This document shows, piece after piece, positions 1 to 8,148 of a stretch of DNA of 64,000 nucleotides. The notes below the pieces were generated by a model. That model saw only the letters and a list, made by a program, of their open reading frames with translations. It ran no database searches and was not told the origin of the DNA. The DNA lies in NCBI RefSeq assembly GCF_000418325.1, contig NC_021658.1, positions 8,570,001 through 8,634,000 on the forward strand, read 5' to 3'. The first letter of the stretch is position 1; the number at the start of each line of letters is the position of its first letter. The translations under genes and the position numbers were made by a program. The stretch is from Sorangium cellulosum So0157-2. GTDB lineage: Bacteria; Myxococcota_A; Polyangia; Polyangiales; Polyangiaceae.

Positions 1-1173
1 AAGGCGCGGGCCCTCGCCGAGGCGGCCAGCTCCGCGAAGAGCGAGTTCCTCGCCTCGATGAGCCACGAGCTCCGCACGCCGCTCAACGCGATCCTCGGCT
101 TCGCGCAGCTCCTCCAACGCGATCGGAAGACGCCGCTCACCGATCGCCAGAAGGAGCGGATCGAGCATGTCCTGAAGGGCGGCGAGCACCTGCTCAAGCT
201 GATCGACGACATCCTGGACCTCTCGCGCATCGAGGCCGGCCGCGTCACGGTGTCCATCGAGCCGGTGAACGTCCCCGAGGTGCTGGCCGAGGTGAAGACG
301 ACGCTCGACCCGATGGCCCAGCGCGCCGGCATCGAGATCGCCCTCGCGCCCGTCCCCACGGAGCTCCCGAAGATCACCGCGGATCGCACCCGCTTCGCGC
401 AGATCCTCATGAACTACGGCTCGAACGCGATCAAGTACGGCCGGCGGGGGGGCCGCGCCACGATCGCGGTGTCGATGCCGGAGGACGGCGTCGTGCGGAT
501 CTGCGTGGTGGACAACGGCATCGGCATCCCTCGCGAGCAGCACGCGAAGATCTTCCAGCCCTTCCAGCGCGCCGGCCAGGAGACGGGGCCGATCGAGGGG
601 ACCGGGATCGGCCTCGCCATCACCAAGCGGCTCGCGGAGCTCATGGGCGGCGGCGTCGGCTTCAGCAGCGTGCCGGGCGAAGGGTCCCAGTTCTGGATCG
701 AGCTCCCGGCGCACGAGGAGCCGCCGGTGGTCGCCGCCGCGGTGCAGGCGGACGCGCGCCTGGAGGCGTCGCCGCTCGCCGGGCCCGGCGGCGTCCGCCA
801 TTCGGTCCTCTACGTCGAGGACAACCCGTCGAACATCGCGTTCATGGAGGAGCTGATCTCCGAGTTCGAGCGCGTCCACCTGATCACCGCGCCGAACGCC
901 GAGATCGGCATCGAGCTGGTGCGGTCGCGGCGGCCCGAGGTCGTCATCATGGACATCAACCTCCCCGGGATGAGCGGCTACGAGGCCATGCGCAGGCTCG
1001 AGGAGTGGCCGGAGACGCGCGACATCCCCGTGATCGCGCTCAGCGCGGCGGCGATGCCCCGGGACACGCGCCGCGCCGAGCAGGCCGGGTTCTACCGCTA
1101 CCTGACCAAGCCGGTGAGGGTCGACGAGCTGACGGCCGTCCTCGAGGAGCTCCTCGTCCCCGGGGCGCGCTGA
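1..1173 (+). CDS. Hybrid histidine kinase, C-terminal part (5' end outside window)
   Basis: The reading frame is open from base 1, so the sensor part lies to the left of the window. What is visible is a kinase core followed by a receiver domain. The H-box is seen as SHELRTPLNAILGF with the phospho-acceptor His, the N-box as NYGSNAIKYG, the G1 box as VVDNGIGI and the G2 box as GTGIGLAITKRL. After an Ala/Glu-rich linker a response-regulator domain begins at SVLYVEDNPSN, with the phospho-acceptor Asp in VVIMDINLPGMSG and the conserved Lys in YLTKPV. The protein should autophosphorylate and pass phosphate to its own receiver, or to an unseen histidine phosphotransferase. Input signal and output are unknown because the sensor is missing and no partner regulator is next to it. 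The gene converges on the hydrolase at 1187. Confidence 0.93.
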   Translation, partial: KARALAEAASSAKSEFLASMSHELRTPLNAILGFAQLLQRDRKTPLTDRQKERIEHVLKGGEHLLKLIDDILDLSRIEAGRVTVSIEPVNVPEVLAEVKTTLDPMAQRAGIEIALAPVPTELPKITADRTRFAQILMNYGSNAIKYGRRGGRATIAVSMPEDGVVRICVVDNGIGIPREQHAKIFQPFQRAGQETGPIEGTGIGLAITKRLAELMGGGVGFSSVPGEGSQFWIELPAHEEPPVVAAAVQADARLEASPLAGPGGVRHSVLYVEDNPSNIAFMEELISEFERVHLITAPNAEIGIELVRSRRPEVVIMDINLPGMSGYEAMRRLEEWPETRDIPVIALSAAAMPRDTRRAEQAGFYRYLTKPVRVDELTAVLEELLVPGAR

Positions 1174-1186
1174 CGGCGGCCGGCGC

Positions 1187-2071
1187 CTATTTCAGGAACG
1201 CGTCCCGGAGGTGCTTGTTCACGTACGCCGGCTTCTCCCGCATCAAGAAGTGCCCGCCATCCTGCACGTAATGCATCGTGTAGCGGCTGTACCAGGGCGT
1301 GACGAGGTCGGTCCAGACGGAGGGGACCACCGGATCCCCCATGCCTTGCAGGAACGTCACGCGGCAGTCGGAGATGGTCCGGTCGAGCGGGGTCCAGGGC
1401 TGGCTCGTGATGGACAGGTTGGCGCGATAGAAGTTGAAGCCGCCGTGGATGTTGCCGGGCTTCATGAAGTTGTCGACGTAGATCTCCAGCTCTTCCCCGT
1501 GGAAGAGGCCCTTGTCGTGCGACCAGTGGTTCAGGAAGTGACGGAAGTAGGTGCGGCACGCGTCGCGGCTCGAGCCGACCAGCTCGACGGCCATGTCCAG
1601 CTGGTGGAACTGCGAGTACCACGACTCGGGGAAGTGGCCGGGGCTCAGGTATCGCCCCTCGAACCCCGGCGTGATGGGGTTGATGATCGCGGCCTGGATC
1701 ACCTTGTCGCGGTGCTTGCGCACGAATTTGTGCAGGACGAGCGCGGAGTAGTCGTGGCCCGCGAGGAGCGCCTGCTCGATGCCGAGGTGGTCGAGCAGCT
1801 GGGCGATGTCCTCCACGACGCGATCGAGGTGGAAGAGATCGACGCGCGAGAGATCGGGCTTCTCGGAGTCGCCGTAACCCCGCATGTCGGGCACGATGAC
1901 GTCGAAGCTCTCGGCCAGGGGGCCGATGTTCTTGTGCCACTCCCACCAGAAGCCCGGCCAGCCGTGGAGCAGGATGAGCGGCCTCCCGCGCCCCTCGCGC
2001 ACATAGTGCAGGCGGACATCGGCGAGCTGGGCGTGGTGGTGGGTGAAGTGTTCGGGGCGTCGCAACGTCAT
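1187..2071 (-). CDS. Alpha/beta hydrolase, epoxide hydrolase / haloacetate dehalogenase type
   Basis: An alpha/beta-hydrolase fold protein of 294 residues. The oxyanion-hole motif HGWPGFWWEW follows strand 3. The nucleophile elbow is GHDYSA, with an Asp where lipases have Ser, as in epoxide hydrolases and haloacid dehalogenases. The catalytic His is in DGGHFLMREKP near the C-terminus. It probably hydrolyses an epoxide or a halogenated acid; the substrate cannot be read from sequence. The ATG at 2071 was chosen because GAGAGGAG lies five bases upstream and the family N-terminus starts there; an upstream in-frame start at 2161 would add 30 residues without family character. No signal peptide is seen, so it is cytoplasmic. 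Confidence 0.9.
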   Translation of the reverse strand: MTLRRPEHFTHHHAQLADVRLHYVREGRGRPLILLHGWPGFWWEWHKNIGPLAESFDVIVPDMRGYGDSEKPDLSRVDLFHLDRVVEDIAQLLDHLGIEQALLAGHDYSALVLHKFVRKHRDKVIQAAIINPITPGFEGRYLSPGHFPESWYSQFHQLDMAVELVGSSRDACRTYFRHFLNHWSHDKGLFHGEELEIYVDNFMKPGNIHGGFNFYRANLSITSQPWTPLDRTISDCRVTFLQGMGDPVVPSVWTDLVTPWYSRYTMHYVQDGGHFLMREKPAYVNKHLRDAFLK

Positions 2072-2192
2072 GATCCGCTCCTCTCGGGACAGGCGCGCTG
2101 GGGTCGCGCCGCGGCGTGGCAGGCGGCGGCCAGGAGACGCGAACGCGTTTCCGGGTGTCAAGGCCGCGCCGCCCGGCGCCGGCGCCGGCGGC

Positions 2193-3530
2193 TCATCGCC
2201 CCGCCCAGACGGCGAGGAGCGCGTACGCGATCGCCACGGCCTGGATGACCGCGAAGCTCAAGAGGCCGGCCGGCAGGAAGTCGAAGAAGCCGAACCGGAT
2301 GGGCTTGCCGTCGAGGTCCCGCAGGTCGGCCCGCTCCGTGAGCGCCTGCGCGAGCGGGCCCGACGTCGCGGCGGTCAAGAAGAGCGAGCTGCCCGCGCAG
2401 ACCGACAGGGCGAGGCCGACATAGACGGCGGGCCCGGGCAGCCGCTCGGCGAGCGACTCGGCCACGTCGAGCAGCGCCGCCATGCTGGGGCCCGCCGAGA
2501 ACAGCCCGGTGAGCACGCCGGCGAGGACGAGGAACGCGACGAGCTGGAGCGACGGCGCGACCGGCAGCCGCTCCAGCGAGCGCGAGACCTCCTCGAAGAG
2601 GCCGGTGCGCCGCACCGCCGCGACCATCACGAAGAGCGAGAGGAGGAAGAGCACCGCCTCGATGTCGAGCCCCGTCCTCGCGAGCCGCTCGCCGAGCCGG
2701 CGCGCCATGAGCAGCGCCGCGCCGGTGCCGAGCCAGCACACGAGCTCCGGGCCGACGCCGAGCTCCGCGGGCAGGAACAGCCACGCGACCACCATCGCGG
2801 CGAGCGACGCCGCCGCCGGCACGAGGAGGCGCCGATCGGCGCGCACCCGCCGGTGCAGCGCCTCCATCGCCGCGCGCGTGAGCCGCGCCGAGACCGGATC
2901 GCGCGGCACGCCGGCGGCCGGGCGCACCACGGCGCCCACGACGAGGAGCAGGACGGCGAGCGCGAAGAGCGTCGCCGGCGCGGCGCGCGAGAGGTAGCCC
3001 CCGAACGTCATGCTGCCCCGGCCGAGCAGCAGGATGGCCGGGAAGTCGCCGATCGGCGTGGCGGCCCCGCCGAGGTTGCAGGCGACGAGCAGGAGGCCGA
3101 GCAGCCACGAGACGTACCGCTGCCGCGTGCCCATGAGCTTGAGCAGCACGTGCAGCACGGGCAGGACGAGCACGAGCGCCGTGAGGTTGTTGACGACGCC
3201 GCTCACGAGGTACATCGCGATCGAGAACACCAGGAGGACGCGGAAGGGCTCGGCGCCGCTCAGCCGCGTCGCCGCGACGGCGAGGCGGTCGAAGAGCCGC
3301 GAGGCGGCGAGGAGCTGGGACAGGAGCCCCAGCGTCACGAGGATGACGAGCACGTCCCACGGCACCTCGGCGAGCAGGCGCTGCGTGGTCGCGACCCCGA
3401 GCAGCGTCGACGCGAGGGAGGCGAGGGCCGCGCCGCCCGTCACGATGAGCACGCGGCGCGACGGCAGGAGCGCCTGGAGCAGGAGCGCGCCGAGCAGGAC
3501 GACGAGGAGCGCGGCCTGGGGCGCCGTCAC
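2193..3530 (-). CDS. NhaD/ArsB-like ion transporter (IT superfamily)
   Basis: A 445-residue membrane protein with about ten to twelve hydrophobic helices. Two motifs mark the ion transporter superfamily: VVNNLTALVLVLPV in the first half and CNLGGAATPIGDFPAIL, which resembles the GG-T-IGDPPN signature of NhaD and ArsB carriers. A Na+/H+ or anion antiporter is the best guess; the substrate is open. The start is a GTG at 3530 that overlaps the stop of the upstream gene as GTGA, so translation is coupled. The likely ribosome-binding site GAGGCGAC and the start codon lie inside one arm of a perfect 21-bp inverted repeat (see 3523-3586), suggesting that it is translated only when ribosomes read through the upstream gene. 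Confidence 0.85.
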   Translation of the reverse strand: MTAPQAALLVVLLGALLLQALLPSRRVLIVTGGAALASLASTLLGVATTQRLLAEVPWDVLVILVTLGLLSQLLAASRLFDRLAVAATRLSGAEPFRVLLVFSIAMYLVSGVVNNLTALVLVLPVLHVLLKLMGTRQRYVSWLLGLLLVACNLGGAATPIGDFPAILLLGRGSMTFGGYLSRAAPATLFALAVLLLVVGAVVRPAAGVPRDPVSARLTRAAMEALHRRVRADRRLLVPAAASLAAMVVAWLFLPAELGVGPELVCWLGTGAALLMARRLGERLARTGLDIEAVLFLLSLFVMVAAVRRTGLFEEVSRSLERLPVAPSLQLVAFLVLAGVLTGLFSAGPSMAALLDVAESLAERLPGPAVYVGLALSVCAGSSLFLTAATSGPLAQALTERADLRDLDGKPIRFGFFDFLPAGLLSFAVIQAVAIAYALLAVWAGR

Positions 3531-3586
3531 GTCGCCTCGCGCGTGCGCGCGGGCGCGGGCGCGGGCGCGCGAGGCGACGTGACGGC
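3523..3586 (-). promoter_or_regulatory. 21-bp perfect hairpin hiding the transporter start
   Basis: Bases 3523-3543 are the exact reverse complement of 3566-3586, with a 22-base loop. In the minus-strand mRNA the 3' arm carries GAGGCGAC followed by the GTG start of the transporter, so both would be base-paired. The 5' arm codes the C-terminal residues VTSPRA of the upstream protein. Ribosomes finishing the upstream gene would open the structure. The inverted repeat is seen directly; the control mechanism is inference. Confidence 0.6.
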
Positions 3587-4252
3587 CGCGGCGGCCCCGG
3601 GCCCGGGCGGGGGCGGCCGCACGAGGCACGAGAAATCGGCCGGGCTCGTCTCGACCATCCAGCGCGGGTACACCGTCATGGGCCGGCCGAGGATGTCCCA
3701 GCCGATCAGCGAGCGGAACTGGGTCCGCACGTCGGGGCCCGAGACGCGCAGCCACGAGGGGCTCACGTGCGCCGCGTGCCCGTCGGTGCCGTAGACGAAG
3801 GTGAGCAGCGCGCTCCTCCGCCCGGCCCAGCGGTGGAGCTCGGACAGCTCCACCGCCGTCATGAGCCCGTCGTAGTTCGCGAGCACCCGCCGGAAGTCGG
3901 GGTCGAGCCCGCCCCCGTCGGTGACGAGGCCCGCCTCGACGCCGGTGAGCCGCGGCGCGAGCGCGTCGAGGCCGTCGGCCTCGAGCCCCACGACGAGCAG
4001 CCGGGTCACGCCGCGGAGCGCCTCGAGGACGCCCGCGGGGTCGAGCGGCGCCTCGGCGCGGCCGGCGAGCCACTGCTCGGCGATGAAGTCGAGGACGGGG
4101 AACTCGCGCCCGAGCTGGTCGCGGGCCTCGCGGACGAGCGGGGCGCCGCCGGCGGCCATCAGCTCGCGCAGGAACAGCCGCGCCGCCGAGCGCATGCCCA
4201 GCTCGCCGGCCACCATCCGGAACGCCTGCCCGAGCGCCGGCGGCAGCGCCAT
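3527..4252 (-). CDS. Unknown protein, middle gene of the transporter operon
   Basis: A 241-residue protein that I do not recognise. It has no signal peptide or membrane helix. The central part (ALRGVTRLLVVGLEADGLDAL, then ANYDGLMTAVELSELHRW) looks like an alternating alpha/beta fold, and the C-terminal half contains the aromatic stretch PMTVYPRWMVETSPADFSCLV. The last 25 residues are Pro/Ala/Arg-rich and are encoded by the hairpin region. The ATG overlaps the stop of the preceding gene as ATGA and its own stop overlaps the next start as GTGA, so the three genes are translationally coupled and probably act together. A cytoplasmic partner or regulator of the transporter is possible but not shown. 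Confidence 0.75.
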   Translation of the reverse strand: MALPPALGQAFRMVAGELGMRSAARLFLRELMAAGGAPLVREARDQLGREFPVLDFIAEQWLAGRAEAPLDPAGVLEALRGVTRLLVVGLEADGLDALAPRLTGVEAGLVTDGGGLDPDFRRVLANYDGLMTAVELSELHRWAGRRSALLTFVYGTDGHAAHVSPSWLRVSGPDVRTQFRSLIGWDILGRPMTVYPRWMVETSPADFSCLVRPPPPGPGAAAAVTSPRAPAPAPARTREAT

Positions 4253-4767
4253 CAGGCCGGCTCCACCCCGGCGCGGGCGCGCCCAGCGCGCGCGAAGAGG
4301 GCGTCGAGCAGGCAGACCATGGCGGCGTTGGCGAGCGCGTGGTGCGGCGGGCCGTCGGTGAGGCAGTCGACGAGCGCGGCGAGCTCCGGCGAGCCCTTCG
4401 GGGCGAGGCGCGTCAGCGGCGCGAGCGGGATGGCCAGCGGGTAGTCGTGATCGCTGCCGCGCGCGAGGTGCGGCGGCAGGCGGATCGGGACGGGCAACGC
4501 ATCGCCGCGCGGCGCGCCGCCCTCGTCCGGGCCGAGCTCCTCGAGCAGGAGGCCGAGCAGGCAGAGCAGCGTGTAGCTCGCGCCGCGGTGGTGGATGGGG
4601 CCCTCCCCCACGATGCACCGGACCACGAAGGCGCGCTCCTCCGCGTCGGGCATCCAGGGGGCGAGGAGCGCGTCGAGCCTCCCGGGGCGGATGAGCGCGG
4701 ACACCGCGGACGAGGGCAACGGAGCGTGGCGCGGGCCATGGTCGCGAGGCGGTCGGGGCGGCGGCAT
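4252..4767 (-). CDS. Unknown protein, first gene of the transporter operon
   Basis: A 171-residue protein without a recognised family. It has a Pro/Arg-rich N-terminus, then a mostly helical region with GEGPIHHRGASYTLLCLLGLLLEEL and, near the C-terminus, DGPPHHALANAAMVCLLDALFARAG. The two His-His-containing turns, GPIHHRGA and GPPHHALA, form a repeated pattern that may bind a ligand or metal; this is inference. GAGGTG lies upstream of the ATG at 4767. The stop overlaps the start of the next gene (ATGA). This is the promoter-proximal gene of the operon reaching to 2193. Confidence 0.75.
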   Translation of the reverse strand: MPPPRPPRDHGPRHAPLPSSAVSALIRPGRLDALLAPWMPDAEERAFVVRCIVGEGPIHHRGASYTLLCLLGLLLEELGPDEGGAPRGDALPVPIRLPPHLARGSDHDYPLAIPLAPLTRLAPKGSPELAALVDCLTDGPPHHALANAAMVCLLDALFARAGRARAGVEPA

Positions 4768-5099
4768 GGGGGCACCTCAGCGTAGCTGCTCGGAACGGCC
4801 CCGATCCAGGCTTGATCGAGCGCGCCTCGCGCGCGAGGCGGCGCGGGCTCGACCAGCGCGGCTCGCGACGGCGCCGCGAGATCGCCGTCCGACGCGCTGC
4901 GAGATGGATCCGGCCGCCGCGCGCCGCTCGTCGGAGGATCTCTTCGCGCGGCAGGATCGCGCGCAGCCCTACGTACATCGGTGGTGTACACAACGCGTCT
5001 TCCGGGCGCGCGCCACCCCGGCATCCAGAGAGATCGGGACGGCGTCCGGAGGCCGGCAATCCACGGACGATCCCGCGTACAACCAGCCAAGGAGTCACC
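4768..5099. promoter_or_regulatory. Divergent intergenic region
   Basis: 332 bases without a supported gene, between the minus-strand operon starting at 4767 and the lipoprotein at 5100. It must hold promoters for both. A perfect 18-base palindrome at 4823-4840 (CGCCTCGC-GCGCGAGGCG type) sits close to the operon start and could be an operator. No convincing -35/-10 pair was recognised. Confidence 0.45.
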
Positions 5100-6419
5100 A
5101 TGCAAGCACGCAAATCTTGGGCATTCGGCATCCTGATGGCGCTCTCGGCCTGCTCCGGCGACGGCGGCGAGAGCACCGGCGGCCACGGGGCCGACGCGTG
5201 CCCCGCGTCGGGCACGGGCTCGCTCGCGCTCGATATCGAGTCGGCCGTGCCCGCCGACGTGCGCGTGAGCGACGCCGCCGGCGTCGTGGACGGCGGCACG
5301 GCCGCCGAGAGCCGCACGCTCACGCTGCCGGCGGGCGAGTACCGCGTCAGCGCCCACCGCGTCCGCAGCCCGGGCGAGCTGGTCGGCCCGGCGTACCAGG
5401 GCGCGATCGAGGGCGAGGACACCGTGTGCGTGCGCGACGGCGAGACCGCGACGGTGGCGGTGCGGTACACGCGCGAGCCCGGGAGCGAGAAGCTCTGGGC
5501 GACGAACGGCAACGGCGACGGCCAGATCCTCGCCTTCGACGCCGCCCAGCTCGCGGAGGGCGGCGAGCAGGCCCCGAGCGCGATCATCGACGCCGGCCTC
5601 ACGAGCCCCACGGCCCTGCGGGTCGACGGCGCGGGGCGCCTGTGGATCGGCGATCGCTCCGGCGAGCTCGCGGCGTACGGCGCGGCGCGCCTCGGCGCGT
5701 CGACCGCCGACGAGCCCGACGTGCTGCTCGGCGGCAGCGCCGTGTGCGAGACCTCGTTGCCGTGCGGCCCGCGCGCGCTCGCCTTCGACGCCGAGGGCGC
5801 GCTGTGGGTCGCGACCCTGAGCCGCGTCGTGAAGCTCGCGCCCGAGGCGCTCGGCGGCTCGGGCGAGCCGGCGCCCGCGCTCACGCTCACGAGCCCCGAC
5901 GCGAGCCGCCCCGAGTCGCTCGCCTTCGACGCCGACGGCAACCTGTGGGTCGGCGACGGCGCGACGAACGGCGTCGCCAAGTTCGCGGCCGAGCGGCTCG
6001 CGGCCGACATCGCCGACGAGCCCGCGGACGTGGTCCTCCTCGGCCAGAGCGGGCCGCCCGTCGTCGCCAACCTGCGCGGCCCGCAGGGGCTCGCCTTCGA
6101 CGCCGACGGCAACCTGTGGGTCGGCTACTTCGCCGGCAACCAGCTCGTGCGGTACACGCCGGAGGAGCGCGCGGCGAGCGGCACGCTCACGCCCGAGGTC
6201 CTCTTCGACATCGACGTGCTCGCGCTCGTGACGGACCTCGCCGTCGACGAGTCCGGCAACCTGTGGCTGCCGGGGGCCGCGGGCTCGCTGTACCGCATCG
6301 ACGCCGCCGAGCTCTCCAAGGAGGAGCCGGCGCTCGTCGCGCTCACGAGCGACGTCATCGGCAACGCGGCGAAGCTCACGCTCAACACCGTGGCAGGGCC
6401 GACCTACATCGCGCCTTGA
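5100..6419 (+). CDS. Lipoprotein with beta-propeller (NHL/SMP-30-like) repeats
   Basis: A 439-residue exported lipoprotein. The N-terminus is a short signal peptide ending in the lipobox LSAC. After a beta-rich domain of about 100 residues with paired Cys, the rest is a propeller: the phrase LAFDADGNLWVG or close variants (LAFDAEGALWVA, LRVDGAGRLWIG, LAVDESGNLWLP) recurs five to six times, alternating with loops such as ADIADEPADVVLLG. The pattern is that of NHL or SMP-30-type six-bladed propellers, which bind ligands or partner proteins in the periplasm or on the cell surface. A good ribosome-binding site (AAGGAG) precedes the ATG. No catalytic residues can be assigned. Confidence 0.85.
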   Translation: MQARKSWAFGILMALSACSGDGGESTGGHGADACPASGTGSLALDIESAVPADVRVSDAAGVVDGGTAAESRTLTLPAGEYRVSAHRVRSPGELVGPAYQGAIEGEDTVCVRDGETATVAVRYTREPGSEKLWATNGNGDGQILAFDAAQLAEGGEQAPSAIIDAGLTSPTALRVDGAGRLWIGDRSGELAAYGAARLGASTADEPDVLLGGSAVCETSLPCGPRALAFDAEGALWVATLSRVVKLAPEALGGSGEPAPALTLTSPDASRPESLAFDADGNLWVGDGATNGVAKFAAERLAADIADEPADVVLLGQSGPPVVANLRGPQGLAFDADGNLWVGYFAGNQLVRYTPEERAASGTLTPEVLFDIDVLALVTDLAVDESGNLWLPGAAGSLYRIDAAELSKEEPALVALTSDVIGNAAKLTLNTVAGPTYIAP

Positions 6420-6546
6420 GCTCCTCCACGCGCCGTACACACCGCGGCCTTGTCCCACGCAGAGCCCGCTCGCCGGCCGATATCCGATCTGCGGCGAGGC
6501 CGATTTCGCTCGACGAAACCGCGGGAGTTCAGCGTAGCGTGGCAGT

Positions 6547-7284
6547 ATGACCCTGCGACGCGATCATGCCCTCTCCTGCACGACGCTCCTGCTCATCGCA
6601 TGTGGACTTGCCGGGTGCGGCAAGGCCTCCACGCGGCCCGCGTCCGCGCCCGACGCCGCGTCCGCGCCGGACGCCGAGCCCGCGACGCTGACGCTCCGGC
6701 GCTCGGCGGACGACATCATCCTCGCGGCGAGGCTGCCGCCCGAGACCGCGCCGCGCGCGTCGCTCGAGATCCACCGCCTCGACGCCTACGCGGTGTGCAA
6801 CGCGGCGCAGGCGCGCCTCTCCGCCAGCGTGAACGTGGACGTGAACGCGAGCGCCGGCGCCGGGCCGAGCGCGCTCACGGTGTCGAGCCTCGTCATCGGC
6901 GGCCTGGGGCTCGCGGGCGGGATCACCACCACGGTGCTGGCCGCGGGGCTCGAGGCGCCGAAGGTCCCGGCGGGCACGCCGTCGCTCCCGGACGCGGAGC
7001 CGCCGGACGTGGAGGGCAAGACCGGCGTCATCGTGGCGGGCGTCCTCACCGGCGTCGTCGTCGTGGGCGCGGTGGTCGGCACGCTGCTGCTCGTCGGAGG
7101 CGACGACGACGACGACGGCCGCAAGGGCAAGCTCGACCTCGGCGCCGGCGGCCCGCGCCTGCGCGGGCTCCGCGACGCGATCCGCGATTTCGAGGTCTCG
7201 TGCCCGGACGAGCCCGCAGAGGACGCCCTCACGGCGTGCATCGACAAGGCCCGCGCCCTCCGGAGGACCTGCGCAGCGCCGTGA
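6547..7284 (+). CDS. Predicted lipoprotein with two hydrophobic segments
   Basis: A 245-residue protein of unknown function. The signal sequence ends in the lipobox GLAGC at Cys24, followed by an Ala/Pro/Asp-rich spacer. Two glycine-rich hydrophobic stretches follow, around residues 115-140 and 160-185; the second ends in a run of five Asp and basic residues (DDDDDGRKGK). The tail contains two Cys in a helical region (FEVSCPDEP and ALTACIDKA). The mixture of lipid anchor and internal hydrophobic segments suggests an envelope protein. It is followed after 21 bases by the convergent TetR gene. No clear ribosome-binding site is seen, so the start is only moderately sure. Confidence 0.7.
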   Translation: MTLRRDHALSCTTLLLIACGLAGCGKASTRPASAPDAASAPDAEPATLTLRRSADDIILAARLPPETAPRASLEIHRLDAYAVCNAAQARLSASVNVDVNASAGAGPSALTVSSLVIGGLGLAGGITTTVLAAGLEAPKVPAGTPSLPDAEPPDVEGKTGVIVAGVLTGVVVVGAVVGTLLLVGGDDDDDGRKGKLDLGAGGPRLRGLRDAIRDFEVSCPDEPAEDALTACIDKARALRRTCAAP

Positions 7285-7305
7285 TCCGCGGAGAGGGCGC
7301 CGCCG

Positions 7306-8025
7306 TCACCGGCTCCGGCGGAGCGGCCGCCGCCCCGCGCGCGGGCGCGGCGGGGCTTCCGGCGCGGGGCTCGGCGGCGCGGGGCCCGGCGGCGCGTCGC
7401 CCGGCGCCGCCGCGAGGCCCTCCAGGATGAGCCGCGCGCCGTAGCGGAACCGCGCGTCGAGATCGGCGTCGGCCATGTGCGGGAAGGCCGCCGCGAGGTG
7501 CGGATACGCCCCGCGCGCCATCGCCTCCCGGAGGAGCGCCGGGTCGGCCTTGCCGCCGCCCGCCCCGCCGGCCGGGGTCATGGCCTGCTCTTCGAGCGTG
7601 AAGCCGATCGTGTAATAGACCAGCGTCCACGCCCCCCACGCGGCGGCGCGCGGCGACAGCCCGGCGTCGCCCAGCGCGCCGAGCAGCATGTCCGAGAACC
7701 GCAGCGTGTTCTCCTGCGTGACGTAGGTCCCCGCGAACACCCGCGCCCCGTCCCGGTGCGCGAGGAGCGCCTCACGGAGCCGCCAGGCCATCTCGGCCGC
7801 CCGATCGCGCCACGTCGCCCCCTCCGGCGCGCGGATCACGCAGCCCTCCAGCATCGCCTCCGCCATCGCGTCGAGCAGCTCCTGCTTGTTCTTGACGTGC
7901 CAGTACAGCGTCGCCGCCTGCACGTTCAGCTCCTGGCCGAGCCGGCGCATCGTCAGCGCGTCGAGCCCGACCTCGCCGAGCAGCCGCAGCGCCGTCGAAA
8001 CCACCTGCTCGCGTGTCAGCCCCAT
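7306..8025 (-). CDS. TetR-family repressor with TetR_C-type ligand domain
   Basis: A 239-residue regulator. Residues 1-50 form the TetR helix-turn-helix (TREQVVSTALRLLGEVG, then LTMRRLGQELNVQAATLYWHVKNKQELL). The C-terminal domain resembles the tetracycline-repressor class, with AWGAWTLVYYTIGFTLEEQA in the dimer/ligand region. Family members of this type usually repress a divergent gene, often an FAD monooxygenase or efflux pump, and release DNA on binding a small molecule. Here the divergent gene at 8149 is the start of such a monooxygenase, now truncated. Two direct copies of a palindromic operator lie between them. GAGG lies seven bases before the ATG. The C-terminal 35 residues are Pro/Arg-rich and atypical. 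Confidence 0.9.
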   Translation of the reverse strand: MGLTREQVVSTALRLLGEVGLDALTMRRLGQELNVQAATLYWHVKNKQELLDAMAEAMLEGCVIRAPEGATWRDRAAEMAWRLREALLAHRDGARVFAGTYVTQENTLRFSDMLLGALGDAGLSPRAAAWGAWTLVYYTIGFTLEEQAMTPAGGAGGGKADPALLREAMARGAYPHLAAAFPHMADADLDARFRYGARLILEGLAAAPGDAPPGPAPPSPAPEAPPRPRAGRRPLRRSR

Positions 8026-8085
8026 GACCGCGCCTCGCTCTCCCCTTCCCCGGCTCCTCGGGCCCGGAAATCGGGCCAGCGCCTT

Positions 8086-8126
8086 GACTCTAACACCGTT
8101 CGAGTCACTCTAACAACGTTCAAGTC
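8086..8126. promoter_or_regulatory. Double operator for the TetR-family repressor
   Basis: Two 20-base near-identical direct copies, ACTCTAACAcCGTTCgAGTC at 8087-8106 and ACTCTAACAaCGTTCaAGTC at 8107-8126, differ at two positions. The first copy has GACTC/GAGTC ends in inverted orientation, giving a 21-base semi-palindrome. A TTGACT hexamer at 8084-8089 could be the -35 of the monooxygenase promoter, which would put the operators over the core promoter. Position between the repressor and its divergent neighbour supports the call. Confidence 0.7.
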
Positions 8127-8148
8127 GTTGTTGTACGTGGAGGCTTCG

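Noticed and set aside
2043..3794. A 583-residue plus-strand frame opposite the transporter
   Set aside because: Almost entirely charged Arg/Glu/His residues, the complement of the hydrophobic transporter codons; no domain or ribosome-binding site.
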